Origin: Platycnemis pennipes
Lineage: Eukaryota; Arthropoda; Insecta; Odonata; Platycnemididae
Assembly: GCA_933228895.1 (NCBI GenBank)
Contig: OW121849.1
Coordinates: 37,418,354 to 37,482,353, forward strand
Reading direction: 5' to 3'
Length of the DNA stretch: 64,000 nt
This document shows, piece after piece, positions 49,158-59,324 of the stretch; position 1 is the first letter of the stretch, and every line of letters begins with the position of its first letter. The notes beneath the pieces were generated by a model that was not told the origin of the DNA, ran no database searches, and saw only the letters and a program-made list of their open reading frames with translations. The position numbers were made by a program, and so were the translations under genes.

Positions 49158-50434
49158 ACTCACTTTTTGTAAAATTGTTGCACATTTATATTCACACTTT
49201 CTTACACTTAAGGCAAATTCTTATCTCACAGAATTCTGGAAAATTTTCACTTTGTTCCGTCTCCATTACATTACTCCACTCCATTTCATGCATTCCATTT
49301 TCAGGTACACGGTATACTTTCAACACACTGTCAAACTTTAATTACACTTAAGGAGTAAAAAATCACACCTTACTCACGCGTATTTCACACTTATACCACA
49401 AATTTGCATATTAATTACATGACTTTTTTCACACATCATAAAAACTTCCAATACTCTTGTGTCCACACTTTTAACAAGCTTCTTTCCCGCTAATTTTTCA
49501 GAGGGAATTCCTGCAATGTTATCTACTACTGCCTATTACTTGCCGATTGTGAGCTGAATAACCCAAAACAAATGGTGTGTTTGTTGACAGATGTTTATAT
49601 TGACGAGGAGATAAGGCGGACGGCGTTCTCGCCTGGTGGCTAGAGGTTTACGAGTGTTCTTTCACCTTGATCCAAGGTATCTTCTGTGTTTGTAACCATG
49701 AGATAATTGATGCCACCCTAATATGACTTTTCTGCGATCCTATGAGCATTCAATAATCATAAATGTACATACAGTGCCACATCGCAAAATATGTGAAGTG
49801 CAAATCATGTTCGGTTAAAATTATGTATTTCTAAGGCTTTTATTAGCATTAAATCACGCGTGAAACTCAAGAATAACCTAATCCATTGAAACATCCTCTT
49901 TAAAGCAGGAATTCTTTAAGACACACTTTTTGTATAACTATTTCACATTGATATGCACACTTTCTCACACCTAAGGCAAATTCTTATCTCACCAAATTTT
50001 GGCACATTTTCACTTTGTTCCGTCTCCATTACATTACTCCACTCCATTTCATGCATTCCATTTTCAGGTACACGGTATACTTTCAGCACACTGTCAAACT
50101 ATAATTTCACTTAAGGATTACAAAATCACACCTTTCTCACGCTTATTTTACACTTATATCACAAATTTGCATATAAATTGCATTACTTTTTTCACACATC
50201 ATAAAAACTTCTAATACTCTTGTGTCCACACTTTTCAGAAGTATGACTTTTCTGCGATCCTATGAGCATTAAATAATCATAAATGTACATACAGCGCCAC
50301 ATTGCAAAAATATGTGAAGTGGAAATCATGTTTGGTTAAAATTATTTAATTCAAAGGCTTTCATTAGCATTAAATCACGCGTGAAACTCAGAATAACCTA
50401 ATCCATTGAAATATCCTCCCTAAAGCAGGAATTC
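49158..50434. repeat. Large two-copy tandem duplication
   Basis: Copy 1 is 49158-49913 and copy 2 is 49919-50434. Segment A (TTGTTCCGTCTCCATTACAT, CATTTTCAGGTACACGGTAT, rich in TCACACTT words) occurs at 49158-49470 and 49919-50240. Segment B (TTTTCTGCGATCCTATGAGC, TTAGCATTAAATCACGCGTG, TAAAGCAGGAATTCT) occurs at 49722-49913 and 50244-50434. Copy 1 has about 240 extra bases between A and B (roughly 49478-49720). Either copy 1 received an insertion or copy 2 suffered a deletion. Confidence 0.88.
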
Positions 50435-50584
50435 TGATTTTCATGGCGCCCTTACCTGAATTATTAATATTTCAAATCATTTCAGTGATCTCTTATGTAT
50501 GCTAATACATTCTCACCATGCTAAAATTGAGCTCTAAGTTGACCTCGATCATAGTTAGCACTCTGGTAGAAAATGATTCCTCCA

Positions 50585-50830
50585 TAGGGCTGTTCGATAC
50601 TACGATATATCATCTGCGATATTCGATATGCACTTGATATTGCAACGCGATATTAAAACGGCAGCTGACGCGATATTTCGAAACGCGATATCCCGAGATA
50701 TGACGATGTCCTGATTTCTGAATATCACGATATGTCCATATCAAGATATCAACCGATGTCACGTTATTTCCAATTTTTATCGCGAAGCCATTATATCGAC
50801 GCTTCTGCGATATCAAGTTCATATCGTAGT
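50585..50830. repeat. CGATAT/GATATC-rich block
   Basis: Some fifteen dispersed GATAT or ATATC words, many as CGATAT or GATATC, in about 240 bases, beginning TAGGGCTGTTCGATAC. Dense short repeats next to a TAGGG-type end are typical of subterminal regions of hAT transposons. A matching right end and 8-bp duplication were not found, so this is a description, not a classification. Confidence 0.55.
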
Positions 50831-50898
50831 GAGAAATTCAAAACAGCATACCGCTCTGCCCTACCACCCCATTTTTTGCTCTGCATGCGCACTTTCCC

Positions 50899-51420
50899 TT
50901 ATTTTTTCATCGCTCCCCTGAGAAGCGTCTGGCGTTGTGACTTGGCCCTCCGAACGTCTCTGGACCGCCTCTCGGTATTGGTCGGATTCTGCGAGGTGCT
51001 CTGGGGACTAGCGCGTTGGTTGCGCATGAAGCGATTGTAGGCGGCCCGGAAGAAAAGTTCCCGGGAGGATCGCGCTCTTCTCAGCCGGTTTAGGTGATCC
51101 AGAAAACGTAGAGGGTCGTCAGACGAAGGCCAGACGCAGAATGGCCTTCGGTTTGTGCCGAGAGTCAGCTCTTTGGTCAGTCGGTCAGCAGGAGGTGGCT
51201 CACGAGAAATGGACTCACTTCTAGCCGCAGCGGCTTGAATGCACTGGGAGAATTCGTGAGGTAACGGCGCGGCTTGGATGCACTGGGAGCATTCGTGAGG
51301 TATCGGCGCGGCTTGGATGCAGCCCGAACCAGCAACCCTCTCACTCCCATCTTTCTCTGCTTCCATAGAGGTAGTGAAGTCCTCCGAGTTTGATTCCCTA
51401 ACCGGAACCGAAGAAGCCAT
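50899..51420 (-). CDS. Intronless ORF, 173 codons, unknown protein with internal repeat
   Basis: The ATG at 51420 is the first one in frame (MASSVPVRESNSEDFTTSME); a stop lies upstream at about 51472, and the frame closes at TAA 50899-50901. The protein has an acidic/serine N-terminus and two tandem 15-residue units of the form GCIQAAPIPHECSQ / CIQAAPLPHEFSQ with a partial third (CIQAAAARS). A central segment reads NRRPFCVWPSSDDPLRFLDH, followed by LNRLRRARSSRELFFRAAYN. The C-terminus is strongly basic (ERRSRDVRRAKSQRQTLLRG). GC and codon use differ clearly from the AT-rich flanks. It abuts the CGATAT-rich block and may be transposon cargo or a domesticated, taxon-restricted gene. No known domain is recognised. 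Confidence 0.5.
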   Translation of the reverse strand: MASSVPVRESNSEDFTTSMEAEKDGSERVAGSGCIQAAPIPHECSQCIQAAPLPHEFSQCIQAAAARSESISREPPPADRLTKELTLGTNRRPFCVWPSSDDPLRFLDHLNRLRRARSSRELFFRAAYNRFMRNQRASPQSTSQNPTNTERRSRDVRRAKSQRQTLLRGAMKK

Positions 51421-51544
51421 GCTGGAAACTTGGCAAGTCGACGAATATCTCTTCTTCTTCACTTGGAGTTTTCAGGTGTCGAAACAGTTTGAGGGGTATC
51501 AGCCCCCGCTGGCCTGAGTGAAAAATAAAGAGCTATCTTTGTGC

Positions 51545-52155
51545 GTGCGAATTCTGTTGTCTTCGAATACGACCCGACGGGTGAGAAGGTGACACAGCAC
51601 TAGTTTCTCGCTGTCCATCTCACTGCTTTAAATACTGTTCCACCCATGCATATTACATCCTTCACGCAAAAGCATTGTTCTTGCATGCTTTCGCTTATCT
51701 TGTTATATTTTGAGGAAAGAAGAAAGCGGACGGTTTTCAGAAATAAGTAGAGCAATAGTTCAGTCGTAAAAAAAATGACGGGACCCTCCTCAAGTTTGTT
51801 TACACGAGTCCAGATGTGTTTGAAACTTCCAGTTACAGCATATAAACGAAAACTTCCCGTATTTCTCTTAGCTTGATAAGCGAATTCTTGAAACACGTGC
51901 ACAGGGTGGGGTAGAATAAACAGATGGCTGTCACAGTCGTGAAGACTTCTGCACCCCTATAGTGCGTTCCTTAATACCCCAATTTATGAAATATTAATAT
52001 CCCGTGTGACTAAGAATCGTTATTTCTAGATAGATTCCATGGCCCATTGTAGAATAGCTCTAACACCAGGCATGCAAAGTCACCGTAGTTAACTGTTAAG
52101 CAAAAATAGAGGACCAAAAGCTTCAAAATTATAGGGGGATAGTATACCTTACACG
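51545..52155. other. No gene seen
   Basis: AT-rich. The 100-codon minus frame at 51600-51902 is not recognisable and has no splice borders. Confidence 0.4.
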
Positions 52156-52159
52156 GGGG

Positions 52160-52590
52160 CTAATGTTGGATTTCATTATAAACAAATGTGATGTTATAAA
52201 TTAATATTAGGCCTGACGACACTTGCTTTAGCCAATTAATTTTGGAAATGCTCTCTATGTGTGCTGAGTATTTATATTGAAACATTTGCCTTTTGGTAGC
52301 GCAGATTCCAAATCTGCTAAAATATTCGCTATATGTCCTTAAAGCAAATAATCTAGTGATGATTTTCAATTTGTTATTCAACAGAAAAAAAATATCGTGG
52401 CATAGCATAATTCACTTTAAAAAGGAACTGATTTTATCATGTTTTCCTTTTTTATTGCAGTAAGTGTCAATAATTATTCATTTTTAGTTTCTGAGTTAAT
52501 GCTTTTAAAATGTGCATCCCAAATACTTGATGAAAACTCCAGATGCGGCCTTGCCAGCGCAAAATGACATTTTTATTTTTTGCATGAGCA
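52160..52590 (-). mobile_element. Reverse-transcriptase relic of a non-LTR element
   Basis: Minus-strand reading near 52570-52500 gives FALARPHLEFSSSIWDAHFK, the (L)VRPHLEYaSSVWDP motif of LINE reverse transcriptases. The next open frame (52160-52408) continues with a plausible but heavily diverged C-terminal region (KLKIITRLFALRTYSEYFSR). It differs from the CR1-like copies elsewhere in the window, so it may be a different family. An acceptor-like TTTTATTGCAG on the plus strand inside it is coincidental. Confidence 0.55.
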
Positions 52591-53020
52591 CGTTACCACA
52601 ATTTTATCTTCAATCTACTAGTATTGTGATTAGAGGTTGTTTTTACTCAATTGGTGGTCTCCAAGGCAGACCCGAAATGAAAGGCTCGGTGAAAATGTTT
52701 AGAATCGGTTTAGAATCAATTTTAACTCTTTGGCGATAAAAATGTTTTATTAAATTTACAGATGATTTTTAATGCGTCGAGAAATCAATCCAAAAAAACT
52801 TCGTCACTTTTCCCGTGATTGGAAACAACGAAATGCTAATTCTAGAATCCAAAGCTGGTTTCCACAGAATTGAGAATTGACATCGTATAAATGAAGAATA
52901 CATTAGCATAAATTTGGGATCGTAAATCAGATTACTTTCTGTGGCAAGTACACAGACACTGTGATTTTTAAATTACTTTCAAAATATTCTCTTTAAAATG
53001 TCCCCCCTTATGGCACTTAC

Positions 53021-53086
53021 CACCAATAATAGCCCCAAGATGATGCACGATCCAAGCACGATGTGTGGTGCATACGTTTTGATAAA
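53021..53086 (-). CDS. Candidate 66-bp exon encoding a membrane helix
   Basis: On the minus strand, acceptor GATCTGTTTCCAG precedes 53086 and donor TTGGTG|GTAAGTGCC follows 53021. The 22 codons read FIKTYAPHIVLGSCIILGLL plus LV, a typical transmembrane helix, with no stop in this frame. A TYAPHIVLG...LLL helix before the terminal region would suit a multi-pass transporter such as an MFS carrier, but that is inference. The surrounding bases are AT-rich and intron-like, and no flanking exon was found. The open frame continues through both junctions (52979-53260), which is expected by chance over this length. Confidence 0.45.
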
Positions 53087-53089
53087 CTG

Positions 53090-54040
53090 GAAACAGATCT
53101 TTATTAAATAGGTGAATGGAATAAATACATCTTCGCAAATATTCGAGGTTTTAGTTATATTTGACGAAGATGTATTAAATTTCTCTACTCGCGTAAGTTT
53201 ACATGCATAAATGTTTTTCCACCGAGGATGTAATTTGATTTGTTTACGCAGTAAAGGCATATCATTTTGTAGATATCACATGTAAATCATTAATACTAAC
53301 GGAATCGTTCACTGACAATGTAGCTACATTTAGTCTACATTTAGATACATATTTAATACCTAGTCTGATCTCACATTTTTTTCATCGTTTTGCCTACGAT
53401 TTTTATGTTTCAGCATAATTGAAATAATTTTAAAATAGTTTTAGCTTTCACCAACAACGAGGTAATATAAGGAAGAGCCCGATTTTCACATTGCATACTC
53501 AGGAATGTCAGATAAGATTATTTTAGAATATTCTAAAATTGTTGGAGGGATCTGGGTGAGTAAATAGTCTTCCAAAGAATGTAATATGAATGGATCAACG
53601 GGAAAACATCCAATGTTATATTGAGTCAGCGCCATCGTTCACTAGTCAAAGGTTTTGCGTTTGCGGTTTAAAAATAAATGTACCTTTCTATGGCTGATGG
53701 CCTACGTGACGAACAATGGCTATTTTTTTCAGTATCTAAGGGGTATAGGAGAGCATACCATTTAGTTTTTTCGCTGAGTACCTGGAAATGAGCACTATCT
53801 AAAATAAAGCAAATACCTTTGTTTCAGAGAGATAGATGTTCAGATAGCTGAAGCAAGGAAAATGCTGATTTATGTTTGGTTATCGCCAACACCTTCTCTC
53901 ATGCATGTCTCTTTATCATTCATATGGTGTACTGGGGATTGGTTAGTGCAATGGGTAGTTGCTTTTTAGGAGTGTTCAGTTATGGCTTTGAAAAGCACAT
54001 ACATTGTGATTTGGTATAGTATGAACCAGATTTATGGTGT
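53090..54040. other. No gene seen
   Basis: AT-rich, presumably intronic if the exon at 53021 is real. Confidence 0.4.
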
Positions 54041-54047
54041 AATGTTC

Positions 54048-54335
54048 TGATGGGGCCGGGTTGGTGTAGTAGTACTGCACTGTAGTACTGTCAGGGGCTA
54101 CGGGTTTGAATCCCGGCAGTAGAATGTATTTTTTATTGACAAACCGGCCCCTACTTGAGCGATATGTGGAGAGCATTTGGGTTCATTACTCCGTCCGTCG
54201 GTTGGACGTTAAGATATGGTCCCCGGCAGGCTAATGCCGACGCCGGATTTCTCTCTCCCCATCCTCCTTGCCCTTATATTCCCACCCTTGAAACTTTCTT
54301 GTCGGTCTGAAGCGCCTATAATTGCGGGTACTCAC
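54048..54335 (+). mobile_element. tRNA-derived SINE, best-preserved copy
   Basis: Head: GGCCGGGTTGGTGTAGTAGT (A-box region) and B box ACGGGTTTGAATCCCGGCAG. Body: TTTTTTATTGACAAACCGGC, ACTTGAGCGATATGTGGAGA, TCCGTCCGTCGGTTGGACGT, AGGCTAATGCCGACGCCGGA. The head cannot form a tRNA acceptor stem, so it is a SINE and not a tRNA gene. A short tRNA-like ORF overlap on the minus strand (53976-54176) is not a gene. Confidence 0.8.
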
Positions 54336-54344
54336 TTGGAAACC

Positions 54345-54560
54345 GCAGATCCTTTGAAAGTGTGGATGAAGTGGTGACCTCCTCCGAGAATCCAGGTTTG
54401 GATCCCGGAAGTGGCAGATTTTTCAGTGCCATACCGATCTCTACTTGAGAGTGGAGAGCACTTCAACTCGGGCACTCCACCCGTCGTATGGGACGTTAAA
54501 CTTCGAATACTTTGTCACCTTTCGTTTCATAAAGACGCCAGGTGTCTTTCTACCCTTTCT
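54345..54560 (+). mobile_element. tRNA-derived SINE, second copy
   Basis: GATGAAGTGGTGACCTCCTC, B box CAGGTTTGGATCCCGG, GGCAGATTTTTCAGTGCCAT, TACTTGAGAGTGGAGAGCAC, ACCCGTCGTATGGGACGTTA. Same orientation as its neighbour at 54048. Confidence 0.78.
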
Positions 54561-54867
54561 TTAACCCACACATCAAGTCACCTTTGATTTTAATGACCTA
54601 CTCTAAAAATAACGGTGCTGCAAATACTTATATTTAAAGTCACATGATCTTTCCTCCCTATGATGAAGCCACAGCTTTTCCAAGGCTTTTTCATACAATC
54701 AATCTGTGGGCTAATCAGGTGTGGTACCATGTTTATTGCCAACATTCCTGCATTTGCAGACTAACTTCGCTGCTTGGCCTTCGATTACCGCAGTAACAAT
54801 ATGTGGGGTGAACTAATGTTAATGGTCAATAAACACAGGAGCACATTCCGTAAGCCGTCGTTCGCTT

Positions 54868-55482
54868 CATTCGTCACAGGTCTATGCCAATAGTCAATTC
54901 CGTCTTACAGATAAACTCACTTGAAATAGTTAATAGTTTCAGGCTTAACACTGTGGAAATCTTTCATCGTAGGAATGAAGGTTGAAAGTGAAACACTGCA
55001 ATTTCCACACACAGGTTTATTCTCCACGACCATGGTTTCGTTGCAAGGCAACATCATCAGGTGATCACCTGATGATGTTGCCTTCATCATCACCTGATGA
55101 TGTTGCCTTGCAACGAAACCATGGTGGTGGAGAATAAAACTGTGTGTGGAAATTGTAGTGTTTCACTTTAAACCTTCATTCGAACTCACTTGACATTTCG
55201 GTTATGTTCTCTGGCTAAATTCGCTTCAAACGAGAGAGGCTATCACCCGAGTAAGTGAGTATTATAGTTTTTGGTGCTTCGACAGATTAAGTGCAATTTG
55301 CACTAAAGTACGAGTGCATTTGAATATATGAGGGGTTTCAAATGCAAGCCTTAATTATTTTATATCTACCAATTCAATAAATTCATAAAAAATATGAATT
55401 TTCAACTTAAAATAATTTCCTTACATGAATGTTTTGCTTGACACACAAGTGTCTATGTTGACAACTTATGTATGGGTCATTC
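54868..55482 (+). repeat. Dispersed duplication, copy A (interrupted)
   Basis: From CATTCGTCACAGGTCTATGC through TTGACACACAAGTGTCTATG this segment matches 56547-56885 base by base with scattered differences (CTCTGGCTAAATTCGCTTCA, GAGAGGCTATCACCCGAG, AGTGCAATTTGCACTAAAG, TTCATAAAAAATATGAATTT). The match is broken by a 259-base foldback insertion at 54925-55183 plus its target duplication. Confidence 0.88.
54925..55183. mobile_element. Foldback element with long inverted arms and hammerhead-like cores
   Basis: Arms of about 92 bases (54973-55064 and 55090-55183) are inverted complements. They carry GAATGAAGGTTGAAAGTGAA, CAATTTCCACACACAG, CGACCATGGTTTCGTTGCAA and GGCAACATCATCAGGTGA on the left arm. 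The centre is a perfect 40-bp palindrome (55045-55084), followed by a 25-bp duplicate of the inner right arm. The insertion is flanked by ACTCACTTGA on both sides (54915-54924 and 55184-55193). In the right arm CTGATGA (55094-55100), stem GTTGC-CTT-GCAAC and GAAA (55115-55118) resemble a hammerhead core with one bulged base; the left arm carries the same inverted. A 48-base unpaired segment precedes the left arm. Confidence 0.8.
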
Positions 55483-55484
55483 CA

Positions 55485-56545
55485 TTTTAAATCGACAAAT
55501 GGTCGTTGCCTCACCATCTCAGATGTCAACGAAATTCGGCTCGTAGGTAGTGCTTACCCTTGTGACCCATAATCCGTTGACTAAATTCATAGAAAAAAAT
55601 TGCCTCTGAATTATAGGCAAATGTACATCACTTGGACGCTTGAAAAACCTCATTTTACGCTAAATTTGTACAAGCTACATCAAACTTATTTTACTTAGCA
55701 CAAATATAAAAAAAGGTATCATTGGAAAGGAAAAAGCCTATGTTTGATATTATTTATCTTGAACGTCAACTTTGTGCAAGTTTTAATGCTTCTTCAACTG
55801 ATCTAATTCAAAGTTCAAAGTGTCGTTTTTTTTTAATTTTGAGCAATAAATAAACACAGATGGACTTCAAGTAACATGTTAATTTTTCTCGTGTTAATAC
55901 TCACGTGTGTGTAGTGTATGATTAAAAAGTAAAATGTAGATTTTAATCTGCCTTCTCGGGGGAACTATCCCAAGAACCTTAGAAATTTGGAAAAAATGTT
56001 TTTTCGGAGTTAAAAAATCCATGTGGCACAGGTTTTAAAAATCAGATGAGTACTGATTTAGCAAGTTCTAAAGGTGTTCTTTCAAGAAAAAAATAAATTG
56101 AGTTGTGTTTTTCAGGGGTTGGATAGACATAAGGATTGGAATTAGTGTAAAATACAACGTTTGAGAGCCACAAGCGATAGACCTGAATAATACAGGTATT
56201 CAATAAACAATTATGTAATCAAGTTAAGAATGGTATGAAAACCAGCAAAGAACGTTTATAGGGTCACTGGTACCTTGTAGAAGAGGTGGAATGGAATGTG
56301 TGGTGGTACAATGTTTGTGAGGTGGATATACGTGAGGGCCTTTGCATGAACTCATCAACTGCCTCTTAGTCCTCGATGGCTCTGTATCAATGGAGTGGAC
56401 CTGCTATACATGCCTAAGTGAAACCAGGTTTGTTGTATTATATTGTATCATGGTGCATGAATTCACGTCCTTCATCGTGCCCAACTAATGGAATGTCCTC
56501 TTTTGTGGAATGGGACATGCCAATTCTTTTTTTTTTCTTTCATTT
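55485..56545. other. No gene seen
   Basis: AT-rich sequence between the two duplication copies. No exon or repeat pair recognised. Confidence 0.45.
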
Positions 56546-56546
56546 T

Positions 56547-56885
56547 CATTCGTCACAGGTCTACGCCAATGGTCAATTCCGTCTTGCAGATACACTCACT
56601 TGACATTTCGGTTATGTTCTCTGGCTAGATTTGCTTCAAACGAAAGAGGCCATCACCCGAGTTAGTGAGTATTATAATTTTTGCTGCACCGGCAGATCAA
56701 GTGCAATTTGCACCAAGTACGAGTTAATTTGAATATGTGAGGTGATTCAAATGCAAGACTTAATTAATTTTTTCTCTACCTATTCAATAAATTCATAAAA
56801 AATATGAATTTTCAATTAAAAATAATTTCCTTACATGAATTTTTTGCTTGACACACAAGTGTAAATGTTGACAACTTACGTATGA
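56547..56885 (+). repeat. Dispersed duplication, copy B (empty site)
   Basis: Uninterrupted paralogue of 54868-55482. It holds a single ACTCACTTGA followed directly by CATTTCGG, which is the pre-insertion state of the foldback site. Confidence 0.88.
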
Positions 56886-56889
56886 CTCT

Positions 56890-57440
56890 CACTGCGTTCA
56901 ATATTTTATCGCACTTTATGGTTTTAATTTGAACGTTTCTTCTATTTTGATAGTGTATTACGTGAAAATGTGATTGAATGTGATTAGATTTTTGTATAAT
57001 TTTTCGCGAAGGTAAGATGACAAAATTGACAGAAGTATGTTTAAGTTGAATAATTACAATCAGATAGGGATATCCATTTTAAAATTTTCAACCAAGTTTT
57101 ATTATTTGGAGTTTTGCGCTTTTTCAGGTGGATGTAAATGCCCTCAATACTAGTGTTAGGTTTTAAGGCCCTATATACATACTCTTACCCAGTTTCCCAC
57201 CTATCTTCAATGACGTAAATTATCTCAGTTGTTGGTCGCTTTCTCCAATAAAAAACACCGATAGCAGGGTCTAGGTTCAAATCGAGGAGGGGCCTATAGT
57301 ACGTCTAGCTAAACTCAATCTGTGCGATTTCCTAGGCATTAGATTTTCCTGGTAAAACATGTGGCGAAAGATGGAGGAGAACTAGGTCCATTGCCCTGAT
57401 TTGAGTTTTACCAGCTCTTGGACTTAGTACTTTGGCGGGC
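56890..57440. other. No gene seen
   Basis: AT-rich. A B-box-like GGTTCAAATCGAGG near 57275 may be a tRNA-derived repeat head. Confidence 0.4.
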
Positions 57441-57443
57441 TCT

Positions 57444-58270
57444 GCCAACACCACCTAGATTAGAAGGCCTTAGGACTCAAGTTAGAAATCCTCTAACGTC
57501 ATCATCTGGAGGCCTAGTCCTCCTTGACAACAAGATAAGTTTGTATTTATGCATCATTTTAGAATGTAAGAAGTAATATTATACTCGCGCAAGCTTTAGT
57601 TTGCGATAAAAACCATATTTTAACCATCTTTTTTAAATCGGGATGAACTCATGAAATTCTTCTCAAATTGGGGCATGAATTGAAAATAGCTGTAGTTGCT
57701 AATAGCTTATAAATTATGCAAACCTTTGTTATAACTTCACTGCCGATGCCATGCATCGGATTCGTTGTGTTGTAAAGTTGTAATAATACGCAATAGGACC
57801 ACTCTTATTTGGAAGGTTTTCAAAAACTGGCAAATAGGGTATCTATGTGGAACAATATTTAGTTTAGTTGACCCTTTATTTTGGGAAATGAAAGGGTGAA
57901 GAATCTGGTTTACAAAAATAATGTTGTTTAATTACTATGCATTTGCTGTGGGTTGCAGAGTTGGGTTGGTTTAATGGTTGAGCAAGAAACATAAGATTTC
58001 AATGCGAATAATATTTCCAATTACGTATCATTTATTTGGTGGATATTCACTATCGCTCATTTATTTATTTCGTTCTATCTGATGGATTAAAACATTAAAA
58101 CAAAACAATAACTAAAAGAGAATGATGTACTAAATAACGCATAATACAGCGTTATAAATTTTCGAGTTGAGGGTCGGTTTTCTTCAAGTGACGCAAACCC
58201 TGTTCGTTCGGCCTCCGGATGATGATGTCACGCGCGGGTCCTAAGGCCTTCTAATCTAGGTGGTGTTGGC
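57444..58270. mobile_element. Element of about 0.83 kb bounded by perfect 33-bp inverted repeats
   Basis: 57444-57476 and 58238-58270 are exact reverse complements (GCCAACACCACCTAGATTAG, then AAGGCCTTAGGAC). Similarity continues inward with (C/G)TCATCATC.GGAGGCC on both sides. The inside is AT-rich without ORFs. No target duplication is evident, so it is either a MITE-like element or two inverted copies of one repeat. Confidence 0.65.
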
Positions 58271-58439
58271 GCTACACTCACCAACCATTCCGTCTCTATG
58301 GTGAGATATTGCCGCCGATTTTTGATGAATCACTTTACGAAATTCGAGACCACATACACCCGCAGCAATACAAACTCTTTATATTCAACATCATGATTTG
58401 TCCGTTCATCGTGTCTAAACCTCCTCACTCACTTTCCCG

Positions 58440-59320
58440 CAGGTCGTGGACGCTTTAAGTCCCCATCGCTGCCCTCCGTCACCAATGGGAGGTGGGGGGC
58501 GCCTCGCTTAGCGACGCCTCAACCCCTTCCTCTCCCCCCCCCCCCCACCCACGGTGCGACCGATTCCCCCCTTCTCCTGCATATCTCCGGCCTTCCGACA
58601 GAGTGGGCACCCCCATCGAAGCTGCCACCCCCATCCACCCCCGCGTCGCCTTAACCCGCTCCCTCCCGCCCACATCCCCCGTAGCAACAGCCCTCATGAG
58701 TGATTTTCAAATGGGGTTCTCACCTGAACGATCAAAACGCGGTTTCCCCCGCAGCCAGCCGGCAGTGATTCGCTTCCGACCCTTTGCCCACCACTCACCC
58801 CGCCGCTCTACTCCCTGCTTCCCTCCTCCCACGACACCTCCCTCCCGCCATAACGCAATCACTTTCCCTTCCCCATTGACATCGCGTTCCCACGGTCTCC
58901 CGATCGATTCCAATGGCCGTTCTCGCTCGCTCGGCGGAGCCGGCGGTGAAGCGGTCCTCTCACCCACTGCCATACTCCCCATCGGAGAGACTCACCCCAG
59001 CCGTGACAGGTCGCTTCATTAATGTCATTTGCCGCGCGTCCGCGGGGATTGGGTTTGGCGAGATGGAAGGAGGTGGTGCTGGGAACGGTAAATACCCTCC
59101 CGCAGACGACTCTGTGCACATACGGGAGTGCTGACGTGGTCCCCGAAGGGCCCGAATTCTTTGTCGACCCGTCGAGTGTGTATGTACGCGCGAGCGACCC
59201 TTCCATTTTGCTTCGTCGTTGTGTTTCGGGGAAATGAAGGACAATGCATCGGAGGGCGGGTGGACCGTCGAACAGTTTCCCGGGGTCGTTTGATGATCTC
59301 TGAGGGCGGGTATGGTTTTA
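58440..59320. other. CpG-rich GC island with a C-rich plus strand
   Basis: Very C-rich on the plus strand (poly-C run at about 58534-58548), then CpG-dense up to 59320. Long open frames (58492-59022 plus, 58960-59466 minus, 58859-59206 minus) overlap on both strands and give S/P/R-rich, domain-free peptides. A promoter island is plausible; no coding call is justified. Confidence 0.5.
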
Positions 59321-59324
59321 ATCG

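Noticed and set aside
50585..51959. Complete hAT element from TAGGGCTG to CACCCCTA
   Set aside because: The 8-base flanks differ completely, and the right subterminal region lacks CGATAT repeats.
54048..54120. tRNA gene (A and B boxes present)
   Set aside because: No acceptor-stem pairing, and the sequence continues into body blocks shared with other SINE copies.
58492..59022. 176-codon protein gene
   Set aside because: Both strands are open in this GC-rich island, and the peptide is S/P/R-rich without a domain or conserved motif.
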